Part shown: positions 12,258-23,320 of the stretch, in pieces
Position numbering within the stretch: position 1 is the stretch's first letter
Layout of the letters: each line of letters opens with the position of its first letter
Assembly (NCBI GenBank): GCA_004431415.1
Contig: QPMI01000085.1
Span: forward strand, 1 to 64,000
DNA length: 64,000 bases
Direction of reading: 5' to 3'
DNA from: Cyanophora paradoxa
Lineage: Eukaryota; Glaucocystophyceae; Cyanophorales; Cyanophoraceae
Program-made: the position numbers and the translations under genes
Notes under the pieces: model-generated
What the model saw: the letters and a program-made list of their open reading frames with translations, nothing else
The model's database searches: none
What the model was told of the DNA's origin: nothing

Positions 12258-12847
12258 TTAGTCGAAGAGGCCAAGGCCCATGTCGCCATCCTCCTCCTCC
12301 TCCTCCTGGAACGGGATTCAGTAACGTGCATTACGCGAAAGCGCGCGTTGCGTCTGACCTTCTTCTCCTCCTTCTTGCCCTTCTTGTCGTCCTTCTTCTC
12401 GTCAGCCGCCGGGGCCGCCGCCGCCGCCGCCGGAGCCGCGGCCGGAGCGCCTGCGAATCGCGTGAGCATCTTCAGTTTGCTGAGCTAGCAGAGTTATGCG
12501 CACTGCCGATGTTGTTCAGCAGCTCATCGAGGTTGCGCTTCTCCAGCGCCTTGGCGAAGAGGGTCGGCCAGTAGGGCTCGACCTTGACGCCAGCAGCCTT
12601 CACGAGGGTAGCCAGCTTGTCGGCCTGCCAGTCTCCACGTGAGCGGCCGGACGATCGCGAGCGCGCATGCGGCGGGTCTGCAAGACTGCGTTAACCGTCA
12701 CGGGGATGCCATCATCGTGGAGGATGAGCGCCGCGTAGACGACGGCCAGCTCCTGGGCTGCGCTCGGAGCTCGGCGATGCGCTAGCAACGAGACCTCAGG
12801 ATCGCACCCTCAGCGGGAGTCTCGGCGTGCACAGCAGTCGGGGCCAT
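12258..12847 (-). CDS. RPLP1: 60S acidic ribosomal protein P1
   Basis: This is the large-subunit stalk protein, which recruits translation GTPases through its C-terminal tail. Five exons on the minus strand splice cleanly. [13 protein letters not shown] is completed across an intron to [21 protein letters not shown]. Next comes [20 protein letters not shown] and [19 protein letters not shown], then the Ala/Pro hinge [21 protein letters not shown] final exon gives [15 protein letters not shown] and a stop, the near-invariant P-protein tail. Introns are 50-80 nt and end in CAG. The spliced length, about 110 residues, is normal. The start at 12847 gives a typical acidic-helical N-terminus. The gene is divergent from the COX18-like gene. 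Its 5' flank and first two exons are duplicated at 41.9 kb. Confidence 0.95.
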
Positions 12848-13258
12848 TTTCTCTTCGGATGAGCTGCACGGCAAGCGCGTGTGAGACGCCGACGTGATGT
12901 GCACGAACGCGCACGATCGACGCTCTCACGGACCTTTTGTGAGGGGGTACAGGAGCCGAAGCTACGCGAGACCTCTTCGCTGCAGACGTTGCATCACGGA
13001 CATGCCCCTGTGGCGGCACCTGTCGATTGAGTAGAGGTGCGCGGCGCTGACTGCGCACAACTTTAGGCAACGCGTACAATTTGATCCTGCTCTTTCGTCT
13101 AGTAGGGTACATTAATTTCCCATTGTGCTGCAGCAGACGTGTCATCAGCGGCACGTACGGCGAACGTGCCGTGCTGGAACAGGGGGCCGATCGAATCCGC
13201 GCGCCGGCGAAGTATCTGCGAGGTTGCATACGGCGGCAGAGAAGGAACGCGGCCAAGC
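12848..13258. promoter_or_regulatory. Divergent promoter region, RPLP1 / COX18-like
   Basis: About 410 bp separate the two divergent start codons, so the upstream controls must lie here. The 53 bp next to the RPLP1 ATG (ending CATCCGAAGAGAAA in the gene's direction) is copied intact at 41.9 kb. No TATA box stands out. Confidence 0.45.
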
Positions 13259-14138
13259 ATGGCCGGACGCGGTATCTCTGTGCTCGTCACGTCGTCTTTC
13301 GCCACGCGCTGCCGCCCGCCGGCAGTCGACCTTGCGCTACTTGCCGCCCGGCGGATCCCAGCTCCTTTGCGGATGCAGTCGCTGAGCGGGATCGGAGCAC
13401 CGCAGCGCGTGCATGCGGTCAGTACGTTCTGTTGAGAGCGGATCGATGTCCTGCGCTGACTCCGCGAAGCGCATTGGCGCGCCGCTTGGTCGGCGCAGCT
13501 TCGCGGGCGGCAGCGGCGGCATTCCCACGCCCGTTGATGCAGTGGAGGCATTCATTCGTGCAGGGCACGAAGTTGTGGGCCTTCCCTGGTGGCTCGCCAT
13601 CGCGGGTCTGGCGCTGTTTCATCTACATTGCTTTTCGCCACAGCATACCGTTTGTCGATGGTGATTTCGAAATGCGATCGCAGGGTCCGCTTTGGCTGTC
13701 CGGCTCGCATTTCTTCCACTCGTTCTGTACAGCAGGAGGGTTTCAGCACGTTATTCGTCCCTGAAACCACATAGGCAGCTGGCTTTTGCACTAGCTACAT
13801 CCTCGGCAAAGGAGAAAAGGTTTGCAGTGTTGAAGCATCCCAACCCGGATCTGAAATGCTGCGAATCATTCAGAGAACAGTATCTGGATTACGTTCGAGC
13901 CGTCTGGATTCAGTGCTCATTGTTCGATTCAAACCCCCTGAAGGCCTTGGTCGCCCCCCTTGCTATGATCCCCGTCTTCATAAGCTTTGCTTGGGCGATG
14001 AGGCGGATGGCGATTCCTGGCTCTGGGATGGAATTGGGTGGCATTCTCTGGTTCGAGGACCTTACACTCCCAGATGTTCACTTTCCTGGAATCATGTCAC
14101 TGGCGATCATCAATTGTGCAATTGTTCTTGCCAACCTT
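13259..14138 (+). CDS. COX18/Oxa1-family membrane insertase, 3' part lost or divergent
   Basis: Oxa1/YidC/COX18 proteins insert membrane proteins in mitochondria or plastids. A basic, Arg/Ser/Ala-rich leader from the ATG at 13259 resembles an organellar presequence. A second exon reads IPTPVDAVEAFIRAGHEVVG then LPWWLAIAG. After an intron ending GATCGCAG (about 13682) comes SALAVRLAFLPLVLYSRRVS, then NPLKALVAPLAMIPVFISFA and GGILWFEDLTLPD, the hallmark loop of the family. A hydrophobic FPGIMSLAIINCAIVLANLV precedes a GTGAGC donor. The last two transmembrane helices expected for the family are not recognisable downstream, where the inverted-repeat arm begins. The gene may be truncated, or its C-terminus (perhaps the LPPPVQDFFEDV block near 14540) may be diverged. 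The exact first intron is uncertain. Confidence 0.7.
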
Positions 14139-14232
14139 GTGGTGAGCAGCATCGTTCCTGAGATACCGTTCAGGAGTTGTTTTTGTACTCATAGAACGAC
14201 CAGGTATCATTTCGAACCACCGATCGCTCACT

Positions 14233-14957
14233 TCTATATGTGAAAGACATTTGCATGGTCCTAGTTGTTGCTATGACATGCTTCACTGCACAGCTTCCTC
14301 AGGTGCGATTCCTCCCATTATCAGAACATGATTTTGCATCGTATATGAAACGCCATGCAGGGATTTTTCATGTATTGGATACCATCTTCACTATTTGCAC
14401 TGGTCACCACACTGCTTACCAGGCATCCATTGATGCAGGAAAGGTGAACTCAAAATTACTGTTTGAGCGATTTAAATCTCATTGAGCTTCACTGCAAGGT
14501 TGCTTCGGAGTGCATGGGCAGGGCGAAAGCTGCCTCCACCCGTGCAGGACTTCTTTGAAGATGTTGCTCGGCAGCCAACAGAACATGCTGCAAGGGCTTC
14601 GGGAGGAGATGGTCCCCTTATACCCTCGGAGCCACAAAAACCGAAGGTACCCGTGCAGTGAGAGGTTCGCACGCTTGCACACGGGTGCTCATCATTTGCT
14701 GAAGCTTTGATCTGCTGCTCACCCTTCGCCCGTGCAGGCGCTCCTCTGAAGGGAGGCTCGTGATTTCGATTTCGATCTCGGAGCTTTTCGATTTCGATCT
14801 CGGAGCTTTTCGATTTCGATCTCGGAGCTTTTCGATTTCAATCTGACCCCTTAGCGCCCCTGGTGCAGGCTGACTCCATGTGGGGTTCCCAGAGCCCGTA
14901 GGGGCTCCCACCACCGCCCCAAGACGACCCCTGCCGCGACAAGACGTGATGCCGCAC
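14233..14957. repeat. Right arm of large inverted repeat
   Basis: Reverse complement of 10722-11487. It begins right after the last COX18-like exon region and ends after the ATTTCGATCTCGGAGCTTTTCG tandem units and the GACGACCCCTGCCGCGAC segment. A plus-strand frame LLRSAWAGRKLPPPVQDFFE is present in both arms and could be a former C-terminal coding exon. Part of the adjoining DNA (14018-14365) also occurs inverted at 56515-56853. Confidence 0.9.
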
Positions 14958-15236
14958 TCGCCGTGCGGGCACCTAGGCCTGTAGCGAGCTACAGTGCTCG
15001 TAGGGAGGCGTTTGATATAAGGGCCGGTCCGGACTCTATGATTGCTAGGGCGCGCGGTGTGGAAAGGGCTGTGGGGCAAGGGGAAGCAGTTTGGAGAAGG
15101 GGGCCCCGGATCGGGAGGGGGGCACAACATGGAATTCGAAATCTCAATTGCAAGCTAGGGTGGATTCGGTACGTAATTAAAGTTGCATTTGCGCGAATTG
15201 CATGCATATGTGGCACAATTGCATTTAATATTTAAG
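14958..15236. other. Short intergenic spacer
   Basis: No gene. It is AT-rich just before the Fanzor-end copy at 15237 (GCATTTAATATTTAAG). Confidence 0.4.
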
Positions 15237-15313
15237 CTCTTTCTAAGCGACGGGCGCGCCGGACCTCCTACCTACAGCGCTTTAACTGTACCCGTGCTGT
15301 TTGGGTGAGAGCG
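15237..15313 (-). repeat. Truncated Fanzor 3'-end copy (77 bp)
   Basis: It matches the terminal 77 bp of the Fanzor element (34178-34254) with two changes, from CTCTTTCTAAGC through GGGTGAGAGCG. It stops abruptly and is joined directly to filamin-like coding sequence at 15314. It retains two of the three hairpins of the full block. Confidence 0.85.
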
Positions 15314-15955
15314 TCTTCGGGTCCCGTCGCACATCTTCGGGTCCCCGGTCGAGTTCGAAGCCACAAGCGCGCCAGCAGCGGGCTTGCGTCTGGCCTGCGA
15401 CTCTCTCTGTTTCACAGCCGGAGAGGAGACGGTTATCGAGTTGCAGGCAGTGGACTTTTAGGGACGCAACTTCTCTGGGGATCTCAGCTCCACGGACGAT
15501 CTTGAATTGGACATCAGTGGACCAGGTCCTGCAAATGGCACCCTAATGGGGGACATCGCAGGGCGCTATCGCCTGTGCTGGCGAGCCGTGATCGCCGGGC
15601 AGTATGAGGTGTCGATTGCCAGCAAGTCGAATCGCAGCGCTTCACCACTGTCCTTTTCAGTGACGGTCGTCTCTTCGCCACTCGCTCATGGCCCGTCCTG
15701 CATCGTTCACGAGCCATCCCGCACTGTTGCCGGCGAGCCCGCCCTCTTCAAAATCGCGCTGCACGACAGATACGGCAACAAGCTCGACACTGGCAGTGCG
15801 ATGGTCGAAGTGCGCCCAGCCGGCATCACGTGCACCGAGCCAGCGATGTGGAAGTCATCAGCACGCAATACGACGAATGGTGCCCCTGCGCCATCGTCTA
15901 TCCCCAAACCCCTATGCCCGTGCCAGCTCCGTCTCATGCATGTCGCCGGGAGTAG
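15314..15955 (+). pseudogene. Filamin-type Ig repeat fragment with in-frame stop
   Basis: The open frame reads like consecutive filamin/ABP280 immunoglobulin repeats, which cross-link actin. HIFGSPVEFEAT matches the family's SPF-V ending. CFTAGEETVIELQAVDF matches the AG--T--V-A-D pattern that precedes GN. After an in-frame TAG near 15458 the same frame continues GRNFSGDL, then DISGPG and GRYRLCWRAVIAGQYEVSIA, and finally AGEPALFKIALHDRYGNKLD. Repeat homology therefore spans the stop, which points to a pseudogene fragment. No start codon or earlier exons are present, because the fragment begins at the Fanzor-end copy. A short intron removing the stop cannot be excluded, but no GT-AG pair fits well. 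Confidence 0.65.
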
Positions 15956-16127
15956 GGATTTTCTCGTAATTTATGACGCATTTGATCCAACAATATATAC
16001 AGTACCCCGCTCGTTGGATCAGTGGTACTGCGTACGCAGCCAGCACGGCGGCGCGCGTACTGGCCTTCTAGCTTTTTAGGAGTGGCTATCGAATTCTGGT
16101 TCGGCTCCTCGGAACACGATTAGGACA

Positions 16128-17175
<1,048 letters not shown>

Positions 17176-17287
17176 TGGTCTTATAACTGAGCGAAATCTT
17201 CGTTGTCGCGCAAAATAAGACTGCTCTTTCGACTGCTTAATGTGTTCGCATTTACCGTAGTACTACACTAGCTGCATCTGTGATATA

Positions 17288-17725
17288 CTCTTTCTAAGCT
17301 ACGGGCGCGCCGGACCTCCTACCTACAGCGCTTTAACTGTACCCGTGCTGTTTGGGTGAGAGCGTAACCCGCAGGGACTGGTGCCCTGATGGAGAAAAGG
17401 GGATGGGAGCCTAGCCTAGCTACGAGCCGAGCAGGCGCTTCGCGTCCACGCCCGTGCCGTAGCGGATGAAGATGCTCCTGCAAGAGTACGATTACGATTG
17501 CGATCGGGCGGCGCTGGGAGGGCGAGCCGGCCCTAGGCCTAGACGGAAAATTACGCCGTGGCTGGGCCGTGTCGGGACTAGGCGGGGGGAGCAGCGATTG
17601 TGTATAGGCGTGTATAGACACAACACGCACCGCGCGGCGCCGCCGTCGCGGTCCGCCCGGAAGCCGCACCCGGGGCGGCACTCGAAGACCCTCTTCGAGC
17701 CGAGCCCGTAGTTGATCTTGCCGCA
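17288..17725 (-). mobile_element. Solo Fanzor 3' end: last exons plus scaffold block
   Basis: It is essentially identical to 34178-34615. It holds the 123-bp scaffold block, the Fanzor stop codon (17420-17422), the final exon, the 153-nt last intron and the zinc-ribbon exon back to CGKINYGLGSKRVFECRPG. The copy breaks in the middle of the zinc ribbon at about 17725. RuvC-I and RuvC-II are absent, so it cannot encode a nuclease but could still express the RNA. A shared 80-bp module follows at once. Confidence 0.9.
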
Positions 17726-17726
17726 C

Positions 17727-17811
17727 AGGCCAAAATCTCCAGGCCAAATTAGATGGGGGGGGAGGGGAAGGCTCAGATGAGCATGTCTTCTCGTCAGCGG
17801 GCAGACGCTTA
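17727..17811. repeat. Dispersed module B, copy 1
   Basis: About 80 bp containing AGATGGGGGGGGAGGGGAAG, then CAGATGAGCATGTCTTC and ending GGGCAGACGCTTAAG. It recurs at 56936-57006, again a short distance beyond a truncated Fanzor 3' end. It could be the other terminus of a non-autonomous derivative; weak similarity exists between its CTTAAGCG end and the TCTAAGC end of the Fanzor block. Confidence 0.6.
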
Positions 17812-17911
17812 AGCGACTCATCCCCCTGTATGGGCGACTCATAGGAATGCAGCCCTCGCTGTTGCCGACCTGGCCCCGATCGCGAAGCTTGCGAGGGGAG
17901 TGAGCATCATG

Positions 17912-18375
17912 GCATTTGGACACATACTAAAAACGCAAGTCGGGGCTACAGGTGCGTGTGGGGTGTACGATTAGGGGTTGCACGGGAAGCTGCGGACCCA
18001 GCCCACATGCGCATATGCATGCACCAGCAATATTAATTGCAAGCTGGCCAGCCGGGCCCCCTACAACGCTAGCTGAGGAGAGTAATGCACCTAGGCGTCC
18101 CCGCGGACACTGTACAATGCTATACGGTACTACGGTATCTAGCTAGCTACATGTGTGCAACGTGCCGACGTCTTGTGGCGGCGGGTCCCGGGGGTCGGGA
18201 CATCATCTCGAGGTGGTACCGGTGGCGGGAGCCCATATGCATACGGGCCGCGGGCCCCGCCCTTCGAATTCAAGACCCTGAGGCTTGGGGCCCTACATGT
18301 ACATGGAGTCAGCATTAATTGCGGCATGCCCCAGGGGGCCCAGTGCGAAAAGGGGTCACTGAGTCAGATCCAGAT
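17912..18375 (+). repeat. Dispersed repeat family A, copy 2
   Basis: It starts GCATTTGGACACATACTAA and is colinear with 10581-10870 but longer. It is rich in palindromic six-mers inserted between the shared blocks (GCATATGCATGC, CTCGAG, GGTACC, CATATG, GGGCCC). No coding sequence is visible. Confidence 0.6.
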
Positions 18376-18767
18376 CCAAAGGTCTTGACCGTTGGACATC
18401 AAGGACGCCCGACCTTAGCTTCCCGTGCAACCCCTAATCGTGCAACGCCTAATCGTAATCGTAATCGCAATCAAGGACTCCCAACCTTAGCTTTCTGTTA
18501 AACCCTAATCATAATCGTAGGCTCCTCCCACATTGGCCTTAAAAAAGGATTGGCCTTGGCCTCCCTCCCCGGGGACCACGTCATTAAAAAGGATTGGCCT
18601 TGGCCTCCCTCCTCCCATATTGGCCTTGCTCCATTAGGATTCGGAATGACATCCTACCTTGTACAGCTACGCTAGTTAACTAAAGAAAACCCTACATAGT
18701 GGAACACGACTATGCTGAAAGAGCGTAGTCATCAAGTGTTCCATAATATCGCACACGGTCGAACTCA
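18376..18767. other. Intergenic DNA with short direct repeats
   Basis: It contains ATCGTAATCGTAATCGCAATC microrepeats and a repeated GGATTGGCCTTGGCCTCCCTCC segment (18548 and 18590). No gene is recognised; it is the 3' flank of the Staygreen gene. Confidence 0.4.
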
Positions 18768-20093
18768 TCAGTCTCCGAGTGAAAATGAACCTGTGAGCGT
18801 GTAAGGTACAGTAAAAGAAAGTGCATGCTGCAAGTACTGCACCCATATTGGAGCATCCCGTAGCAAAGGACTATCATCCAGGAATGCTGTGTCGCCTTGC
18901 CGAATGGCTTCAAAAACTTGAGGAAGGTGGCGCTTGAAGATAGTGTACCGTAACCTAATCAGGATAAGAATCGTGAAAACCAAAAACCGTAACAACCAAA
19001 TTCGGGCGAACGCGGACCTTAGTGGAAGTGTTCCAGGGACGAGACAAGGGAGACCCCCAGTGACCTGCACGTGGACACGGAGACTGGCTTCCCCAGCTGC
19101 CCGACCATCGGGATCCTCTAAACACCATTCAGCAAGAACTGCGACCCTGATTCAAAGAAAGGAAAGAAAGGCACAGATCATGCACAAACCTTCGTCCCTC
19201 ATGAGCTGCGTTCCAAAATCTCGCAGCTGTGCACGGTTGTACGCAACACCGATTGACAAAAAGAGGTCCGCCGTGATATCCGAATGCGTGAGCGTGTACC
19301 GCCGCGCTGGCATCTCCGTTGTACCTAGCCGACCGCGTCGTTGGATCCCGCTCAAGAACGTGACCTTGAGCTTCGATGGCTGAAGGTGGATGTACTTGGG
19401 ATCTTCCCGCAGGGCACGGACGCGAGTTCTGCGAAACCGATCGCGATGCTCCTGCAACGCACGCCGCGCTTCCAGCAAGCGCGCGTCGACAGGCGTTGGA
19501 GGGTGCTTGATACGGCGCGGCACGGCCGGCTCCGGGCAAGCGCACAGTCCGCCATTCTGTAGGCCCATGGGGGAGACTGCATCCCCAGGAACGAACTCGG
19601 CGACCGGACGGGGGGCGAGCAGGACACCAGCCTCCGTGCAGTCACACAGTCGGGTCTCCGCGGACGATTCGTCGAGACTCTCTGTTCCGCCGACGTCCTC
19701 CGCAAAAGTGATCAAAGATGGCGGGGCACGGGCAGTGTGCTCGTCGTCGCCCGCGGTGCGGGGAGTGCGCAAGTACATGCTCTCTGGGCCGCCATGTTGC
19801 GGCTGCAGCGGCCGCCGCGGGGCCGGTGCACGCAGATACCTTCGGCTGGAGTTCCTCGCTGAAAAGAGGCGGGAAGACTGCTGGGGCCAGAAGCCCGCCC
19901 GACACGCGCCCTCCACGCTGCACGCGACGGCGTGCCCCGCGGCCGGGTGCAGCACGCGCGACCAGGCGGCCGCGTAGCCGACGGCGGCTGACCACTGGCA
20001 GCACTTGGGGATGTGTGCCGGCGCGAGAGCCAGGGGCGAAACGCGCTCCGCTCGAGCGAGGGGCGGCCCGGCGGGCAAGGGCACGAAGGCCAT
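18768..20093 (-). CDS. SGR: Staygreen (SGR) family, chlorophyll Mg-dechelatase
   Basis: Staygreen proteins remove Mg from chlorophyll a in plastids, starting chlorophyll breakdown. The diagnostic core is present: KLKVTFLSG, then ARRYTLTHSDITADLFLSIG and AQLRDFGTQLMRDE. After an intron ending TCGCAG (near 19142) the frame continues VLAEWCLEDPDG and SLRVHVQVTGG. A 63-nt intron (a multiple of three) is then likely removed before LRYTIFKRHLPQVFEAIRQG and LLRDAPIWVQYL, matching the family's RYFIF--ELP block. I start at ATG 20093 (MAFVPLPAGPPLARAER), which leaves a long Ala/Arg-rich leader suited to plastid targeting; upstream frame stays open, so the start is uncertain. An extended linker separates the leader from the core. 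The gene is divergent from the primase gene. Confidence 0.85.
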
Positions 20094-20399
20094 CTGCGCG
20101 GCGCCTGCGTAAGTACACGGCGCGGCGCAACATCCGCAGCGCTTTCTGAGCTGTCGCGGCGCGGCCGGCGCGGCGGGCCGCACGCACGTGTGCTCCGGCC
20201 CCTGCGCTGCCCCTCGCCGCCGCCGTCGCACACGGCCGACAAGAACTAAGACTTCAGCAGCTCGCCCCGGTCCGCCCTCGATGAGCCACCGGAAGCCGAT
20301 CTGCAGTTGGATTGCCCGGGGGGGTATGGTGCTACACACCGCTTCTCCCCCCTCTTCCCGCCAGAATACAAATTTTCCAGCCCGACGCGCGGCGCCAGT
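20094..20399. promoter_or_regulatory. Divergent promoter region, SGR / PRIM1
   Basis: 306 bp of very GC-rich DNA lie between the two putative start codons. No TATA box is evident. Shared or overlapping promoter elements are inferred only from the geometry. Confidence 0.4.
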
Positions 20400-22559
20400 A
20401 TGGGCAAGCGCGAGAGACCGGCCGAAGCGCCAGAGGAGCAAGCAGAGGGGGGCGAGCTGGTGACCGACGCGCCAGGCGAGGATCCCGGGCCATCCTGCGC
20501 CTGCGCTTTCGCTGGCTGTGTCTCACGAGCGGAGCCGCAGAGGTGCCTGCTGAAGTAGGCCAGGGGGCACCTGTTTGCGTCCGGCCGGGCAGCATCGACC
20601 CGCAGCTCCTCAAGTTCTACTACAGTATGCCCCGCGCAGCCGCGTCCCGCACGCTCGCTGACTGGCGCGGCTGCTTAGAGAGGCTGTTCCCGTACAAGAG
20701 CTTCTACCGCTGGCTCACGTACGGCAAGGCGGCAGGTGAGTTCGCCTCGAAGCGCAATACCTTACGAACCCGGCGCGAACGCCCCCCAGCCAAGGACGCT
20801 GCTGGTTGCGACGAGGCCAAATTCCCCAACCGAGAGTTTTGCTTCACTCTGGACGCCGGTGGTGGCGATGAGATTTTTGCGCGCTACCAGTCGTTCATGG
20901 GCCCCGAGGACATGCAGAAAGCGGTACGCTGCGATTTTTGAAGCGTTCACGTATTTCAAATCATTAACGCGTTCGAAGATGGTGGAGAAGTGCCCCGTGA
21001 AGATTGACATCGGCCCCATCTACTCGCAACAGGCGCGAATTTTCTCGTTCGCAGTGCATGCGTTCTGATTCTCTCAAGCAGTGCTCCGAACGGAAAAAAT
21101 TTTCGACCGAACAATTCAAGCCAGTGCAGCGCGAGCTCGTCTTCGATATTGACATGACTGACTACGACGACATTCGCACGTGAGCAGCTCAACCTGAGTG
21201 CGACGATCACGCAAATAATGCTCGGCAGTTGTTGCAAAGGCGCTGATGTATGCAAAAAATGCTGGGTGTTCATTTCCTGTGCGATTAAAGTGCTGGATGC
21301 CGGATTGAGAGGTGGCTTTCTCTATCGTGACCCACAGTGGATGAGTTGGATTTAATGCAGTTTGTTTTACCTGCAGAGGATTTCGGTTTCGAGCGCATCA
21401 TGTGGGTGTACAGCGGCAGGCGAGGCGTGCATTGCTGGGTCTGTGATGAACGAGCCAGGTGCATGGCTGACGATGCACGAGGTGCATTGGCGGAATACTT
21501 TGCCCTTTACAAGGTGCTGCGTGTCTATCTGAAGAGATGATGTCTTGTTGCCGATGTTGTTTTGCAGGGTAGCGAAAACAACAAGAACAAAGCTATTTAC
21601 ATGACGTACCCCATGCACCCGTCACTGGCGTGCGTCTACAGAAACTGTACTTGTCGCTGTTGCACTGATGCATCATGTGTTTGGCAGGCGTTCTCTTCGG
21701 CTTGTGGAACCGCTGTTCACACGCCTTGTTGAAGAGCAAGGCTACTTTGATGGTCCTGAGCAATGGGAGCGAGTACTCGCTCTGATTCCAGATGACGCAG
21801 CAGGCAACGATTTTTCTTCATGCATTCAAACATTTGTGCCCTCATGCAAATCAGCAGACCTTCGAGACCTTCTGCGGGAGCAGTGGCAGAAAGAGGGTGG
21901 TCGATCGGGTGTGTACCGGTGGCAGCAGTTCAGGAAGACTATTGAGCACGCAGCGAAAACTGTGCACAAGAAAGACGGCAAAAGATGGGTCGCTCTCCGG
22001 CAGCTGGTTGAGCAGGTCATCTTCTCTCATACGTATCCAAGACTGGATATCCATGTGTCGAAGAAGATGAACCATCTGCTGAAAGCTCCGTTCTGTGTGC
22101 ATCCAAAGACCGGTCAGCTTTCTTTAGAATCAGTTTTGCTCCTCCGACACTCACCTGCGGGCAGGCAAAGTCTGCGTCCCTATATTCACACATGACTGCG
22201 AGAATTTCGACCCAGCAGCCGTTCCAACGCTTACAGGGTTGTATGAGGAGTGCCTCAACGAGCCAACTGCCAACGCAGCCGAGCCCCTGCTCCGAGAAGG
22301 TTGGCTCCCCGGCCATGATTGGTAGTTTTTTACACCGAATAACCTAGCAGAGTACAAAAAGTCGATGCTCCGTGAGCCGATTATGCTCTTCCACAACTCC
22401 CTCATCCTACCATTTGAGCGAGCCATCCGCCAGAAGAGTGGTGACGTTTATTTTGCCCTCTTGTATATTTTCCAGCCAGCTCACTTCGAATTCCAGGCCT
22501 GGCAAGCGACGATCTGTTCTGACATCTCGAACTCCTGCACTGCCGAAACCCCTCAGTAG
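20400..22559 (+). CDS. PRIM1: DNA primase small (catalytic) subunit
   Basis: It synthesises RNA primers in the polymerase alpha-primase complex. From ATG 20400 the N-terminal exon joins to [20 protein letters not shown] and [10 protein letters not shown]. Then come [20 protein letters not shown] with RYQSF, and [14 protein letters not shown]. The catalytic block reads [16 protein letters not shown], with the paired metal-binding Asp residues. [20 protein letters not shown] follows. Downstream exons give SYTPRL-type sequence [30 protein letters not shown] and VCVPIF. The last exon ends in [11 protein letters not shown] and a stop at 22557. About nine introns of 45-130 nt interrupt it. The order and spacing match eukaryotic PRIM1 throughout and nothing essential is missing. 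Exon 1's donor (about 20536) is my best guess. Confidence 0.95.
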
Positions 22560-23320
22560 TCCACTTTTTGTTCAGCATAGACACTGATGTACACTAGCGG
22601 CTAGCTAGCTGCATCTGTGACGCCGTCAACTGTATGGGCTACACATACAAAGGTCTCTGATGGTCATGCGTTCAAGATTTATTGTGTTTATAGACTTTCA
22701 CAACGTCTGTGCTACAAAACACAAAGTTAAAAACCACACACTGCAAAACGTTTCTCAGCATGTTTATGGATTTCTTTTGATTCGTCTCTCTTAATGTCTG
22801 AGCTTTTTGGGCACGAAACTAGAACACAACGCCCGCGCCGGCCCGGGCCCGGGCTAGCGCTAGCGCTACATGTACATGTACAATTGCGAGTGCACATATA
22901 TATATGCGCCTGCGGGCCTGCATGTCAACGTGGCACAGTGTGGTCATCATCGCTGCATGCGCAAGCCTGCCGGCTCAGCGGCTAGCCTATAGCTATTAGC
23001 AATAGGGGCCTACCAAGCTACTAGGCTAGGGGACTCCCCGGAGATCTCGAGCTCTGATGATCCAATGATCATGATCGCAATTGAAATCGTACGACGGTAG
23101 TCGCCGAGTCGATCGCGAACTCATCCCTGTAAGCGCCGAACCCTTGTTGACGTCCATGGCCAACCTCAGTCGACGTCCAACCAAATCGTATATACATCAT
23201 GGCATAATCGAAATCGAAATCAAACCCCAACCCCCGTCCAGCCAAATCGTGATTGCAGGCGGAGTCTCACAATGCGGAGCATGCACACTGTGACAGTGTA
23301 TTGGTACACTACGACATCCG
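22560..23320. other. Intergenic DNA, palindrome-rich
   Basis: No gene is recognised. Between 22845 and 23060 palindromes follow one another closely (GCTAGCGCTAGCGC, CATGTACATGTAC, ATATATAT, CTCGAGCTC, TGATCATGATCA). 23100-23260 holds AATCGAAATCGAAATC microrepeats. Confidence 0.5.

Noticed and set aside
15458-15460. Stop-codon reassignment (TAG as sense)
   Set aside because: One stop in one broken fragment; intact genes such as Fanzor and TVP15-like end with TAG, so the code appears standard.
17288-17747. Second functional Fanzor gene at 17.3 kb
   Set aside because: Only the zinc ribbon, last exon and scaffold are present; RuvC-I and RuvC-II are missing and the ribbon is cut.
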